From: Microbacterium sp. YJN-G
Lineage (GTDB): Bacteria > Actinomycetota > Actinomycetes > Actinomycetales > Microbacteriaceae
Length of the DNA stretch: 64,000 nt
Direction of reading: 5' to 3'
NCBI RefSeq assembly: GCF_015040615.1
Contig: NZ_CP060402.1
Span: forward strand, 620,001-684,000
In this document: positions 16,909-24,881 of the stretch, piece after piece
Layout of the letters: each line of letters starts with the position of its first letter
Numbering within the stretch: position 1 is the first letter of the stretch
Position numbers and translations under genes: made by a program
The notes under the pieces: generated by a model
What the model saw: the letters and a program-made list of their open reading frames with translations, nothing else
Database searches by the model: none
What the model was told of the DNA's origin: nothing

Positions 16909-18318
16909 TCAGAGCCGCGTCCACGCCTCGGTGAGCACGCCGCGCAGGATCTGCTCGATCTCGTCGAACTCGCGCTGCCCGATCGTCAGTGGCGGCGCGA
17001 GCTGGATGACGGGGTCTCCCCGGTCGTCGGCGCGGCAGTACAGGCCCGCGTCGAACAGCGCCTTGGAGAGGAACCCGCGCAGCAGCCGCTCGGACTCGTC
17101 GCCGTCGAAGGTCTCCTTCGTGGTCTTGTCCTTGACCAGCTCGATGCCGAAGAAGTACCCGTCGCCGCGCACGTCGCCGACGATCGGCAGGTCGGTGAGC
17201 TTCTCGAGCGTCGAGCGGAACGCGGGGGAGTTCTCGCGCACGTTCTGCAGCAGCCCCTCCTCCTCGTAGATGTCGAGGTTCTCGAGCGCCACGGCCGCCG
17301 CGACAGGATGCCCGCCGAAGGTGTACCCGTGCGGGAACGACTCCTGCCCGTGCGCGAACGGCTCGTAGATCCGGTCGCTGACGATCGTGCCGCCCAGCGG
17401 CGCGTACCCGCTGGTCGCGGCCTTGGCGAAGGTGATCATGTCGGGCTGGTAGCCATATGCCTCGCAGGCGAAGTACTCGCCGATGCGCCCGAACGCGCAG
17501 ATCACCTCGTCAGAGACGAGCAGCACGTCGTACTTGTCGCAGATCTCGCGGACGCGCTTGAAGTATCCGGGAGGCGGCGGGAAGCATCCACCCGAGTTCT
17601 GCACCGGCTCGAGGAACACCGCCGCGACCGTCTCGGGGCCCTCGAACTGGATCATCTCCTCGATGCGGTTCGCCGCCCACAGGCCGAACTCCTCGGCGCT
17701 GCCGCCGGGGAAGCCCATCTCATCGGCACGGTAGTAGTTGGTGTTCGGTACGCGGAAGCCACCGGGGGTGACCGGCTCGAACATCGCCTTCATGTCGGGC
17801 AGACCGGTGATCGCCAGAGCGCCCTGGGTGGTGCCGTGATAGGCGATGAACCGCGAGATCACCTTGTGCTTGGTGGGCCTGCCCTGCATCTTCCAGTAGT
17901 GCTTGGCGAGCTTGAACGCGGTCTCGACCGCCTCGCCGCCGCCGGTGGAGAAGAAGACGTGGTTCAGGTCGCCCGGGGCGAGGTCGGCGAGCCGGTCGGC
18001 CAGCTCGATCGCGGCCGGGTGCGCGTACGACCAGATGGGGAAGAACGCGAGCTGCTCGGACTGGCGCGCCGCGGCCTCGGCGAGACGGCGCCGGCCGTGC
18101 CCGGCGTTGACGACGAACAGGCCCGAGAGTCCGTCGATGTACCGGCGGCCCTGCGAGTCCCAGATGTGGTGGCCCTCGCCCTTGACGATGATGGGCACGC
18201 CGGGGCCCTCGGTCATCACGGACTGCCTGGCGAAGTGCATCCAGAGGTGGTCGCGTGCCATCTGCTGCAGATCGGCGTCGCTGCGGATCGCGGCCGTGGT
18301 GGCGGGTGCGGAGTTCAT
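16909..18318 (-). CDS. class III PLP aminotransferase (putrescine/omega-amino acid type)
   Basis: This 469-residue protein shows fold-type I PLP landmarks: STGGGEAVETAFKLA (phosphate-binding loop, about 124-138), the Asp of VSDEVICAFGR (D270) and the Schiff-base lysine K299 in ITFAKAATSGYAPLGG. The length and the WDSQGRRYIDGLSGL start match the omega-amino acid/putrescine:pyruvate group. It should move an amino group from a diamine or omega-amino acid to pyruvate or 2-oxoglutarate, giving an aldehyde. Its ATG overlaps the stop of the lrp-like gene by 4 nt, so regulator and enzyme are one operon. An FAD oxidase is divergent and aldehyde dehydrogenase genes are nearby, pointing to polyamine breakdown. 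Confidence 0.88.
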   Translation of the reverse strand: MNSAPATTAAIRSDADLQQMARDHLWMHFARQSVMTEGPGVPIIVKGEGHHIWDSQGRRYIDGLSGLFVVNAGHGRRRLAEAAARQSEQLAFFPIWSYAHPAAIELADRLADLAPGDLNHVFFSTGGGEAVETAFKLAKHYWKMQGRPTKHKVISRFIAYHGTTQGALAITGLPDMKAMFEPVTPGGFRVPNTNYYRADEMGFPGGSAEEFGLWAANRIEEMIQFEGPETVAAVFLEPVQNSGGCFPPPPGYFKRVREICDKYDVLLVSDEVICAFGRIGEYFACEAYGYQPDMITFAKAATSGYAPLGGTIVSDRIYEPFAHGQESFPHGYTFGGHPVAAAVALENLDIYEEEGLLQNVRENSPAFRSTLEKLTDLPIVGDVRGDGYFFGIELVKDKTTKETFDGDESERLLRGFLSKALFDAGLYCRADDRGDPVIQLAPPLTIGQREFDEIEQILRGVLTEAWTRL

Positions 18319-18785
18319 CGTGTCCCCCAGTCGTAGAGCTGTTTGTGGAGTTTGAGATAGACGAACGTCTCGGTCGAGACGACGCCGTCGAGGCCGCGGA
18401 TGTCGCGGTTGAGGATGCCGATCAGCTCGTCGTCACTGGTACAGACCACTTCGGCGAGCAGGTCGAAGGAGCCGGCCGTCATGACGACGTAGCTGACGCT
18501 GGGAAGTTCTGCCAGGGCGTCGGCGACGACGCTGACGTCGCCGGTGACCTTGATGCCGATCATGGCCTGGCGGGCGAAGCCGAGCTGCATCGGGTCGGTG
18601 ACCGCGACGATCTGCATCACGCCGCTGTCGACGAGACGCTGCACGCGCTGCCGGGTCGCGGCCTCGCTGAGCCCGACCGAGCGGCCGATGTCGGCATAGG
18701 AGCGGCGGCCGTCGGCCTGCAGCTGCTCGATGATCGCCTTCGACGTGTCGTCGAGAGCGATCGCCGTGCGGTTGGTTCCGGGCAT
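18315..18785 (-). CDS. Lrp/AsnC family transcriptional regulator
   Basis: The 156-residue protein has an N-terminal winged helix-turn-helix (about residues 13-60; IIEQLQADGRRSYADIGRSV then LSEAATRQRVQRL) and a C-terminal ligand-binding RAM domain (about 75-150). The ATG at 18785 is 7 nt after AGGAGG; a GTG one codon upstream is less well placed. Lrp-type proteins form octamers or hexadecamers and respond to amino acids. It is cotranscribed with the aminotransferase and divergent from an FAD oxidase, so it most likely controls both. Confidence 0.9.
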   Translation of the reverse strand: MPGTNRTAIALDDTSKAIIEQLQADGRRSYADIGRSVGLSEAATRQRVQRLVDSGVMQIVAVTDPMQLGFARQAMIGIKVTGDVSVVADALAELPSVSYVVMTAGSFDLLAEVVCTSDDELIGILNRDIRGLDGVVSTETFVYLKLHKQLYDWGTR

Positions 18786-18850
18786 CACTGCACCTCCTGT
18801 TTGTGACGATATCAGCGGTTCAAGTCTTCCTGCAAGAAGGATTCCGCACC

Positions 18851-18868
18851 TAAGATTGTTACAGACAA
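18851..18868 (+). promoter_or_regulatory. -10 box and Lrp-like inverted site before the FAD oxidase
   Basis: TAAGAT (18851-18856) can serve as a -10 element, and TTGT-N5-ACAA (18856-18868) immediately follows it. A second small inverted repeat, CTTC (18826-18829) and GAAG (18836-18839), lies upstream. The divergently encoded Lrp-like regulator is the obvious candidate to bind here. Confidence 0.4.
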
Positions 18869-18892
18869 CGAAATCCGAAGAAGGAGTGGTGG

Positions 18893-20248
18893 ATGCTCAA
18901 CGGCGAGGTGTCCTTCTGGTGGCAGCAGATCGGCAGGCCGGCGGCCCGCCCGGCCCTGCCGGGCGACATCGACGTCGATGTCGCCATCGTCGGCGCCGGA
19001 TACACCGGCCTGTGGGCCGCGTACTACCTGCGAAAGCATGACCCGTCGGTGCGCGTCGCGGTGATCGAGGCGCGGTTTGCCGGCTTCGGGGCATCCGGTC
19101 GCAACGGCGGCTGGCTGACCAACACCGTCACCGGCGGCCGCGAACGGTACGGCCGCGACGGCGGCATCCGGCAGCAGGCGGCGCTGAACGACGCGGTCGA
19201 CGAGGTGATCCGGGTGGCGGATGCCGAGGGCATCGACGCCGACATCGCCAAGGGCGGCGAGCTGAACGTCGCCTACACGCCCGCCCAGCTCGGGCGGATG
19301 CGCCGGTTCGCGGCGGCCGAGGCCGACTGGCCGGGCGCCGACCTCACCGAGTTGTCGCCGGACGAGACCCGGGAACGGGTCGGCGTCGCGAATCCGCTGG
19401 GTGCCGTATGGCATCCGCACTGCGCGCGCGTGCACCCCGCCAAGCTCGTGCGCGGCCTCGCTGAGGCTGTCGAGCGGGCCGGCGCGACCATCTACGAGAA
19501 CACCCGGGCGCTGTCGATCGAGCAGGGCAGGGTCGAGACCGACCGGGGCGTCGTGCGTGCGGCGCACGTGCTGCGGGCGACCGAGGGGTTCACGGCGAAC
19601 CTGCGCGGCGAGCACCGCACCTGGCTGCCGATGAACTCCTCGCTGATCGTCACCGATCCGCTGCCCGCGCACGCCTGGGACGAGATCGGCTGGACGCACG
19701 CCGACACCCTCGGCGACATGGCGCACGTGTACACCTACGCGCAACGCACCGCCGACGGCCGCATCGCCTTCGGCGGACGCGGGGTGCCCTACAGCTACGG
19801 CTCGCACGTCGACACCGACGGCCGCACCCAGGAGCGCACGGTCGCCGCGCTCACCGAACTGCTGCACCGGGCCTTCCCGGCATCCTCCGGCGCCCCGATC
19901 GCGCATGCGTGGTCGGGTGTGCTCGGGGTGCCGCGCGACTGGGCGGCATCCGTCGGTCACGATCGCGCGACCGGCCTCGGCTGGGCGGGCGGCTACGTCG
20001 GCACCGGCGTGACCGCCACCAACCTCGCCGGCCGCACCCTCGCCGATCTCGTACTCGGCCGCGACACCGACCTCGTGCACCTGCCGTGGGTGGGCCACCG
20101 GGTGCGGCGCTGGGAGATCGAGCCGCTGCGCTGGCTCGCGGTCAAGGCGATCTACACCGCCTACGGTCTCGCCGACCGGCAGGAAGCGGGTGGGCGGGCG
20201 ACGACGTCGCCGATCGCCCGGCTCGCCGACCTCGTCTCCGGGCACTGA
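18893..20248 (+). CDS. FAD-dependent amine oxidase, PuuB/DadA-like
   Basis: This 451-residue DAO-fold flavoprotein has the dinucleotide-binding motif VAIVGAGYTGLWAAYYL at about 30-46, the family segment GASGRNGGWLT, and a C-terminal GYVGTGVTATNLAGRTLADL flavin-binding stretch. Relatives include gamma-glutamylputrescine oxidase and small-amine oxidases, which release an aldehyde, ammonia and H2O2. GAAGGAG lies well placed before the ATG. It is divergent from lrp-aminotransferase and convergent with the aldehyde dehydrogenase, with which it forms a plausible two-step route from amine to acid. Confidence 0.85.
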   Translation: MLNGEVSFWWQQIGRPAARPALPGDIDVDVAIVGAGYTGLWAAYYLRKHDPSVRVAVIEARFAGFGASGRNGGWLTNTVTGGRERYGRDGGIRQQAALNDAVDEVIRVADAEGIDADIAKGGELNVAYTPAQLGRMRRFAAAEADWPGADLTELSPDETRERVGVANPLGAVWHPHCARVHPAKLVRGLAEAVERAGATIYENTRALSIEQGRVETDRGVVRAAHVLRATEGFTANLRGEHRTWLPMNSSLIVTDPLPAHAWDEIGWTHADTLGDMAHVYTYAQRTADGRIAFGGRGVPYSYGSHVDTDGRTQERTVAALTELLHRAFPASSGAPIAHAWSGVLGVPRDWAASVGHDRATGLGWAGGYVGTGVTATNLAGRTLADLVLGRDTDLVHLPWVGHRVRRWEIEPLRWLAVKAIYTAYGLADRQEAGGRATTSPIARLADLVSGH

Positions 20249-20274
20249 ACCCCAGGACACCGCCGACACAGCAC

Positions 20275-20307
20275 AAGACCGCCGCGCCTCGTGGTCGCGG
20301 CGGTCTT
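20275..20307. terminator. bidirectional terminator between convergent genes
   Basis: AAGACCGCCGCG (20275-20286) pairs perfectly with CGCGGCGGTCTT (20296-20307) around a 9-nt loop. It sits between the stops of the FAD oxidase and the aldehyde dehydrogenase, with AA and TT at the outer edges, so it can work in both directions. Confidence 0.85.
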
Positions 20308-20327
20308 CTGCGTCGATCGAGCCGGGC

Positions 20328-21752
20328 CTACTCCAGGCTCGACATCACATGCTTGAGGCGCGTGTAGTCCTCGAACCCGTAGACCGACAGATCCTTGCCG
20401 TACCCGGACTGCTTGAACCCGCCGTGCGGCATGTCCGACACGAAGGGGATGTGCGCGTTCACCCAGACGCACCCGAAGTCCAGCGCACGGGTCATCCGCA
20501 TCGCGGTGGCGTGCTCGGTCGTCCAGGTCGAGGCGGCCAGTGCGTACGGCACCCCGTTGGCGAGCTCCACCGCCTCGTTCTCCGTCTCGAACGGCTGCAC
20601 CGTGAGCACCGGGCCGAACACCTCGTTCTGCACGACCTCATCGTCCTGGCGGACGCCCGTCACGACGGTCGGCTCGAAGAAGCATCCGGTCTCGCCCTGG
20701 CGCCGTCCGCCGGTCTCGACCCGCGCGTGTTCCGGCAGTCGTTCGACGAACCCCGCCACGCGCTCGAGCTGGGCGGGGTTGTTCAGCGGGCCGTAGAACG
20801 CGCCCGAGTCGGGCGCGCCGGTGCGGATCTCGGCCTCGACGTGCGCGACGAGGGTGCGCACGAACTCGTCGTGCACCGAGGAGTGCACGAGCACCCGGGT
20901 CGCCGCGGTGCAGTCCTGCCCGGCGTTGAAGAACGCCGCCTCGGCGATGCCGCGTGCGGCACGCTGCAGGTCGGCATCCGCGAAGATCACCGCCGGCGCC
21001 TTGCCGCCGAGTTCGAGATGCACGCGCTTGAGCTGCTTCGACGCCGACTCGGCCACCGCCTGGCCCGCGCGCACCGAGCCGGTGATCGCCACCAGCTGGG
21101 GCACCGGATGCTCGGTCAGAAGAGCGCCGGTGGTGCGGTCGCCGAGCACCACGTTGAACACGCCCGCCGGCAGGATCCCGGCGGCCAGCTCTGCGAGCCG
21201 CACCGTCGTCGACGGGGTGGTCTCGCTGGGCTTGAGCACGATCGTGTTGCCCGCGGCCAGCGCCGGGCCGATCTTCCAGATCGCCATGTTCAGCGGATAG
21301 TTCCATGGCGTCACCTGCGCGACGACGCCGATCGGCTCGCGGCGCACGTACGAGGTGAAGCCCTCGGCGTACTCCGCCGCCGCACGGCCGTTCAGCTCGC
21401 GCGCGGCCCCCGCGAAGAACCGCAGCTGGTCGACGGACTGCTCGATCTCGTCGGAGACCAGCGTCGCGCGTGGCTTGCCGGTGTCACGCGATTCGAGATC
21501 GGCGAACTCCTCGGCGTGCTCGGCCAGCGCATCGGCGAGGCGGAACAGCGCCAGCTGGCGCTGCGCCGGGGTCGCGTCGCGCCAGGCCGGGAACGCGCGG
21601 GATGCCGCGGCGAACGCGGCATCGACCTCGGCGGCCGTCGAGATCGGCGCCTGCCCGTAGACCTCGCCGGTCGACGGGTCGATGAGGTCGAGCAGCTCAC
21701 CGTCGGATGCCGTGGGCCGGCCGTCGATGATGTTCTGCAGCACGGCCGTCAT
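20328..21752 (-). CDS. gamma-aminobutyraldehyde dehydrogenase-type ALDH
   Basis: This 474-residue NAD(P)-dependent aldehyde dehydrogenase has the general base E247 in HLELGGKAP and the nucleophile C281 in FNAGQDCTAATRV; the GQDC-TA context is typical of aminobutyraldehyde dehydrogenases. Open sequence continues 47 codons upstream of the chosen ATG, but that part is inside the next gene and lacks family sequence. The ATG overlaps the stop of the neighbouring aminotransferase by 4 nt. It should oxidise 4-aminobutanal (from putrescine) or a similar omega-aminoaldehyde to the amino acid. Confidence 0.88.
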   Translation of the reverse strand: MTAVLQNIIDGRPTASDGELLDLIDPSTGEVYGQAPISTAAEVDAAFAAASRAFPAWRDATPAQRQLALFRLADALAEHAEEFADLESRDTGKPRATLVSDEIEQSVDQLRFFAGAARELNGRAAAEYAEGFTSYVRREPIGVVAQVTPWNYPLNMAIWKIGPALAAGNTIVLKPSETTPSTTVRLAELAAGILPAGVFNVVLGDRTTGALLTEHPVPQLVAITGSVRAGQAVAESASKQLKRVHLELGGKAPAVIFADADLQRAARGIAEAAFFNAGQDCTAATRVLVHSSVHDEFVRTLVAHVEAEIRTGAPDSGAFYGPLNNPAQLERVAGFVERLPEHARVETGGRRQGETGCFFEPTVVTGVRQDDEVVQNEVFGPVLTVQPFETENEAVELANGVPYALAASTWTTEHATAMRMTRALDFGCVWVNAHIPFVSDMPHGGFKQSGYGKDLSVYGFEDYTRLKHVMSSLE

Positions 21753-23119
21753 GATGCGTGCTCGTCGGCCACGTGCAGGGCGTTGTCGATGGCATCCAGC
21801 CCACGCACCAGCTCTTCCTCGGAGATCACCAGGGGAGGGGCAACGTGCAGGCGGTTGAAGTGTGTGAACGGCCAGACGCCGGCCTTCTTGCACGCCGCGG
21901 CGACGGCGGCGACGGGTGCCGCTGCGGCGCCCGAGGCGTTGAACGGCACGAGCGGCTCGCGGGTGGTGCGGTCGCGCACCAGCTCGATCGCCCAGAACAG
22001 CCCCATGCCACGCACCTCGCCCACCGACCGGTGGCGGCGGGCGATCTCACGCAGCCGCGGCTCGACCACGCGGGTGCCGAGGTCGCGGACGCGCTCGAGG
22101 ATGCCGTCGCGCTCGAACACCTCGAAGGTCGCCACGCCCGCGGCGCACGCCAGCGGGTGCCCCGAATAGGTGAGCCCGCCCGGGAAGGGCACGGTGTCGA
22201 AGTGCGCGGCGATGCGGTCGGAGATGACCACGCCGCCCAGGGGCACGTAGCCGGAGTTCACGCCCTTGGCGAAGGTGATCAGGTCGGGCACGACGTCGAA
22301 CGCCTGGAAGGCGAACCACTCGCCGACCCGGCCGAAGCCGACCATCACCTCGTCGGCGATGTACACGATGCCGTACCGGTCGCACAGCTCGCGCACCCCG
22401 GCGAGGTAACCGGACGGCGGGACGAGCACGCCGTTGGTGCCCACGATCGACTCGATGATGATCGCGGCGATCGTCGACGCACCCTCGAGCACGATCGTCT
22501 GCTCGAGATGCTCGAGCGCGCGGGCGGTCTCCTGCTCGGGAGAGGTGGAGTGGAACGGCGAGCGGTACGGGTAGGGGCCGAAGAAGTGCGCCACCGAGCC
22601 GTCTCCGGGCTCGTTCGCCCAGCGCCGCGGGTCGCCGGTCAGGGTGATGGCGGTCGAGGTGCTGCCGTGGTAGCTGCGGTACATCGACAGCACCTTGCGG
22701 CGGCCGGTGTAGGCGCGTGCCATGCGCACGGCGTTCTCGTTGGCATCCGCGCCGCCGTTGGTGAAGAACACCTTCGAGAAGCCGTCGGGGGAGACCTCGC
22801 TGATGCGCCGGGCGAGTTCGCCGCGCACATCGTTGGCCATCGCCGGCTGGATGGTCGCCAGGCGCCCGGCCTGCCGCTGGATCGCCTCGACGAGGTCGGG
22901 ATGCTGGTGCCCGAGGTTCAGATTCACCAGCTGACTCGAGAAGTCGAGGTAGCTGTTGCCGGCATAGTCCCAGAACGTCGCGCCCTCGCCGCCGGCGATC
23001 GGCAGCGGGTCGATGAGCGCCTGCGCGCTCCAGGAGTGGAAGACGTGCCCGCGGTCGTCGGCGCGCACGGCGGCGTCGGCGGAGAGATCGACGGCGGTGG
23101 AGGTGAGCGTGTCGGTCAT
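21749..23119 (-). CDS. class III PLP aminotransferase (beta-alanine/omega-amino acid type)
   Basis: This 456-residue enzyme is distinct from the aminotransferase at 16909. It shows FTNGGADANENAVRMAR (about 119-135), the Asp of YIADEVMVGFGR (D256) and K285 in ITFAKGVNSGYVPLGG. The NGGADANE motif is found in taurine, beta-alanine and omega-amino acid transaminases. It is located 7 nt downstream of methylmalonate-semialdehyde dehydrogenase and coupled by ATGA to the aldehyde dehydrogenase. Conversion of beta-alanine to malonate semialdehyde, the substrate of the upstream gene product, is the most economical reading. Confidence 0.87.
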   Translation of the reverse strand: MTDTLTSTAVDLSADAAVRADDRGHVFHSWSAQALIDPLPIAGGEGATFWDYAGNSYLDFSSQLVNLNLGHQHPDLVEAIQRQAGRLATIQPAMANDVRGELARRISEVSPDGFSKVFFTNGGADANENAVRMARAYTGRRKVLSMYRSYHGSTSTAITLTGDPRRWANEPGDGSVAHFFGPYPYRSPFHSTSPEQETARALEHLEQTIVLEGASTIAAIIIESIVGTNGVLVPPSGYLAGVRELCDRYGIVYIADEVMVGFGRVGEWFAFQAFDVVPDLITFAKGVNSGYVPLGGVVISDRIAAHFDTVPFPGGLTYSGHPLACAAGVATFEVFERDGILERVRDLGTRVVEPRLREIARRHRSVGEVRGMGLFWAIELVRDRTTREPLVPFNASGAAAAPVAAVAAACKKAGVWPFTHFNRLHVAPPLVISEEELVRGLDAIDNALHVADEHAS

Positions 23120-23126
23120 GATGATC

Positions 23127-24695
23127 TCAATCGTTCTGCGGGAATCCGAGGTTGATGCCGCCGTGCGAGGCGGGGTCGAGCCAGCGCGCGGTGATCGCCT
23201 TCTCGCGGGTGAAGAAGTCGAAGCCGTGCGTGCCGTAGGCCTTCGCATCGCCGAACAGCGAGCTCTTCCACCCGCCGAACGAGTGGTACGCGACGGGCAC
23301 CGGGATCGGCACGTTGATGCCGATCATGCCCACCTGCACCTCCGACTGGAATCGGCGGGCGGCGCCGCCGTCGTTGGTGAAGATCGCGGTGCCGTTGCCG
23401 AAGCGACCGGAGTTGATCAGGTCGAGCCCCTCCTGGAAGGTGCCCACCCGCACGATCGAGAGCACCGGCCCGAAGATCTCCTCGGTGTAGGCGCGCGAGT
23501 CGGTCGGGATGCGGTCGATCAGCGTCGGCCCGAACCAGAAGCCGTCCTCGTGGCCGTCGACCGCGCAGTCGCGCCCGTCGACGACGATCTCGGCGCCGTC
23601 GGCCTCGGCGATGTCGACGTAGCCCGAGACCTTGTCGCGATGCGCGGCGGAGATCAGCGGGCCCATGTCGGGCTCGCCCTCATCACCCCCGGCGCCGTTG
23701 CCGACCCGCAGTCGGGCGATGCGCTCCTGGATCTTGACCGACAGGGCATCGGCGATGCCGTCGACGGCGAGCACGACCGACACGGCCATGCAGCGCTCGC
23801 CGGCCGCGCCGTAGCCGGCGTTGATGGCCTGGTCGGCGACGAGGTCGAGGTCGGCGTCGGGCAGCACCAGCATGTGGTTCTTCGCGCCGCCGAGTGCCTG
23901 CACGCGCTTGCCGGTGCGCGATGCCTCTTCGTAGATGTACTGGGCGATGGGGGTCGATCCGACGAACGAGACCGACTGCACGGCATCCGACTGCAGCAGT
24001 CCGTCGACGGCAGCCTTGTCGCCCTGCAACACCGTGAACGCGCCGTCGGGAAGGCCGGCCTCCTGCCAGAGCCGGGCCAGCCACAGCGCCGCAGACGGGT
24101 CCTTCTCGCTGGGCTTGAGCACCACGGCGTTGCCTGCGGCGAGGGCGATGGGGAAGAACCACAGCGGCACCATCGCCGGGAAGTTGAACGGCGAGATGAT
24201 CGCCGTGACGCCCAGCGGCTGACGCACCGTGTAGACGTCGATGTCGGTGGAGACGTTCTCGCTGAAGCCGCCCTTCAGCAGCGCGGGGAAGCCGCAGGCG
24301 AGGTCGACGACCTCGAGACCGCGGGCGATCTCGCCCATCGCATCCGAGAGCACCTTGCCGTGCTCGGCGGTGATGATCTCGGCCAGCTCGCGACGGCGGC
24401 TGTTGAGCAGCTCGCGGAAGGCGAACATCACCTGCTGGCGCTTGGCGATCGAGTATCGGCTCCAGGTGTCGAAGCCACGCTGCGCGGACGCGAGGGCGGC
24501 GGCGATGTCATCCTCGTCGGCGAGGGCGACGTCGGCGGTGACCCGGCCGGTGGCCGGGTTGAACACCGGTGCCGTCCGTCCGCCCGGTGCGGCGTGCAGT
24601 GCGCCGTCGATCCAGTGTCCGATCAGGGTGCGGGGTTCGGCCGCCGAGTCGGCGGACTCGGTCTGCTCGGTCTGCACAGCCTGCACAGTAGTCAT
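23127..24695 (-). CDS. mmsA: CoA-acylating methylmalonate/malonate-semialdehyde dehydrogenase
   Basis: This 522-residue ALDH of the MmsA branch has IGHWIDG near the N-terminus, the SPFNFPAMVPLWFFP segment, the LGGAKNHMLVLPDAD stretch where other ALDHs carry a catalytic Glu (absent here, as expected for CoA-acylating enzymes), and the nucleophile C302 in GAAGERCMAVS. It converts malonate or methylmalonate semialdehyde to acetyl- or propionyl-CoA with NAD+ and CoA. AAAGGA precedes the ATG at 24695. The same frame stays open far upstream, but that is antisense to pucR and was ignored. It is first of a three-gene operon with an aminotransferase and an ALDH, divergent from a PucR regulator. Confidence 0.92.
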   Translation of the reverse strand: MTTVQAVQTEQTESADSAAEPRTLIGHWIDGALHAAPGGRTAPVFNPATGRVTADVALADEDDIAAALASAQRGFDTWSRYSIAKRQQVMFAFRELLNSRRRELAEIITAEHGKVLSDAMGEIARGLEVVDLACGFPALLKGGFSENVSTDIDVYTVRQPLGVTAIISPFNFPAMVPLWFFPIALAAGNAVVLKPSEKDPSAALWLARLWQEAGLPDGAFTVLQGDKAAVDGLLQSDAVQSVSFVGSTPIAQYIYEEASRTGKRVQALGGAKNHMLVLPDADLDLVADQAINAGYGAAGERCMAVSVVLAVDGIADALSVKIQERIARLRVGNGAGGDEGEPDMGPLISAAHRDKVSGYVDIAEADGAEIVVDGRDCAVDGHEDGFWFGPTLIDRIPTDSRAYTEEIFGPVLSIVRVGTFQEGLDLINSGRFGNGTAIFTNDGGAARRFQSEVQVGMIGINVPIPVPVAYHSFGGWKSSLFGDAKAYGTHGFDFFTREKAITARWLDPASHGGINLGFPQND

Positions 24696-24725
24696 GGGCG
24701 TCCTTTCGGCGAGTGCGACACTGCC

Positions 24726-24744
24726 GTCGATCGGACAGATCGAC
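24726..24744. promoter_or_regulatory. perfect inverted repeat in the mmsA/pucR intergenic region
   Basis: GTCGATC (24726-24732) and GATCGAC (24738-24744) are perfect inverted arms with a 5-nt spacer, 31 nt upstream of the mmsA start. The divergent PucR-family regulator is the natural candidate ligand. Confidence 0.45.
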
Positions 24745-24881
24745 CGGGGCCGCCAGGTTGGAGTGTTCCCCAGTTTTGCAGGGCTCAACGAGCGACCGAA
24801 GGGGCTGACCGTCGCGAAGTTGCGACCGGATCGGACGCACTGTCCGGCTAGGATGAGGCATCCAGGATCGAGAGGATGCCG

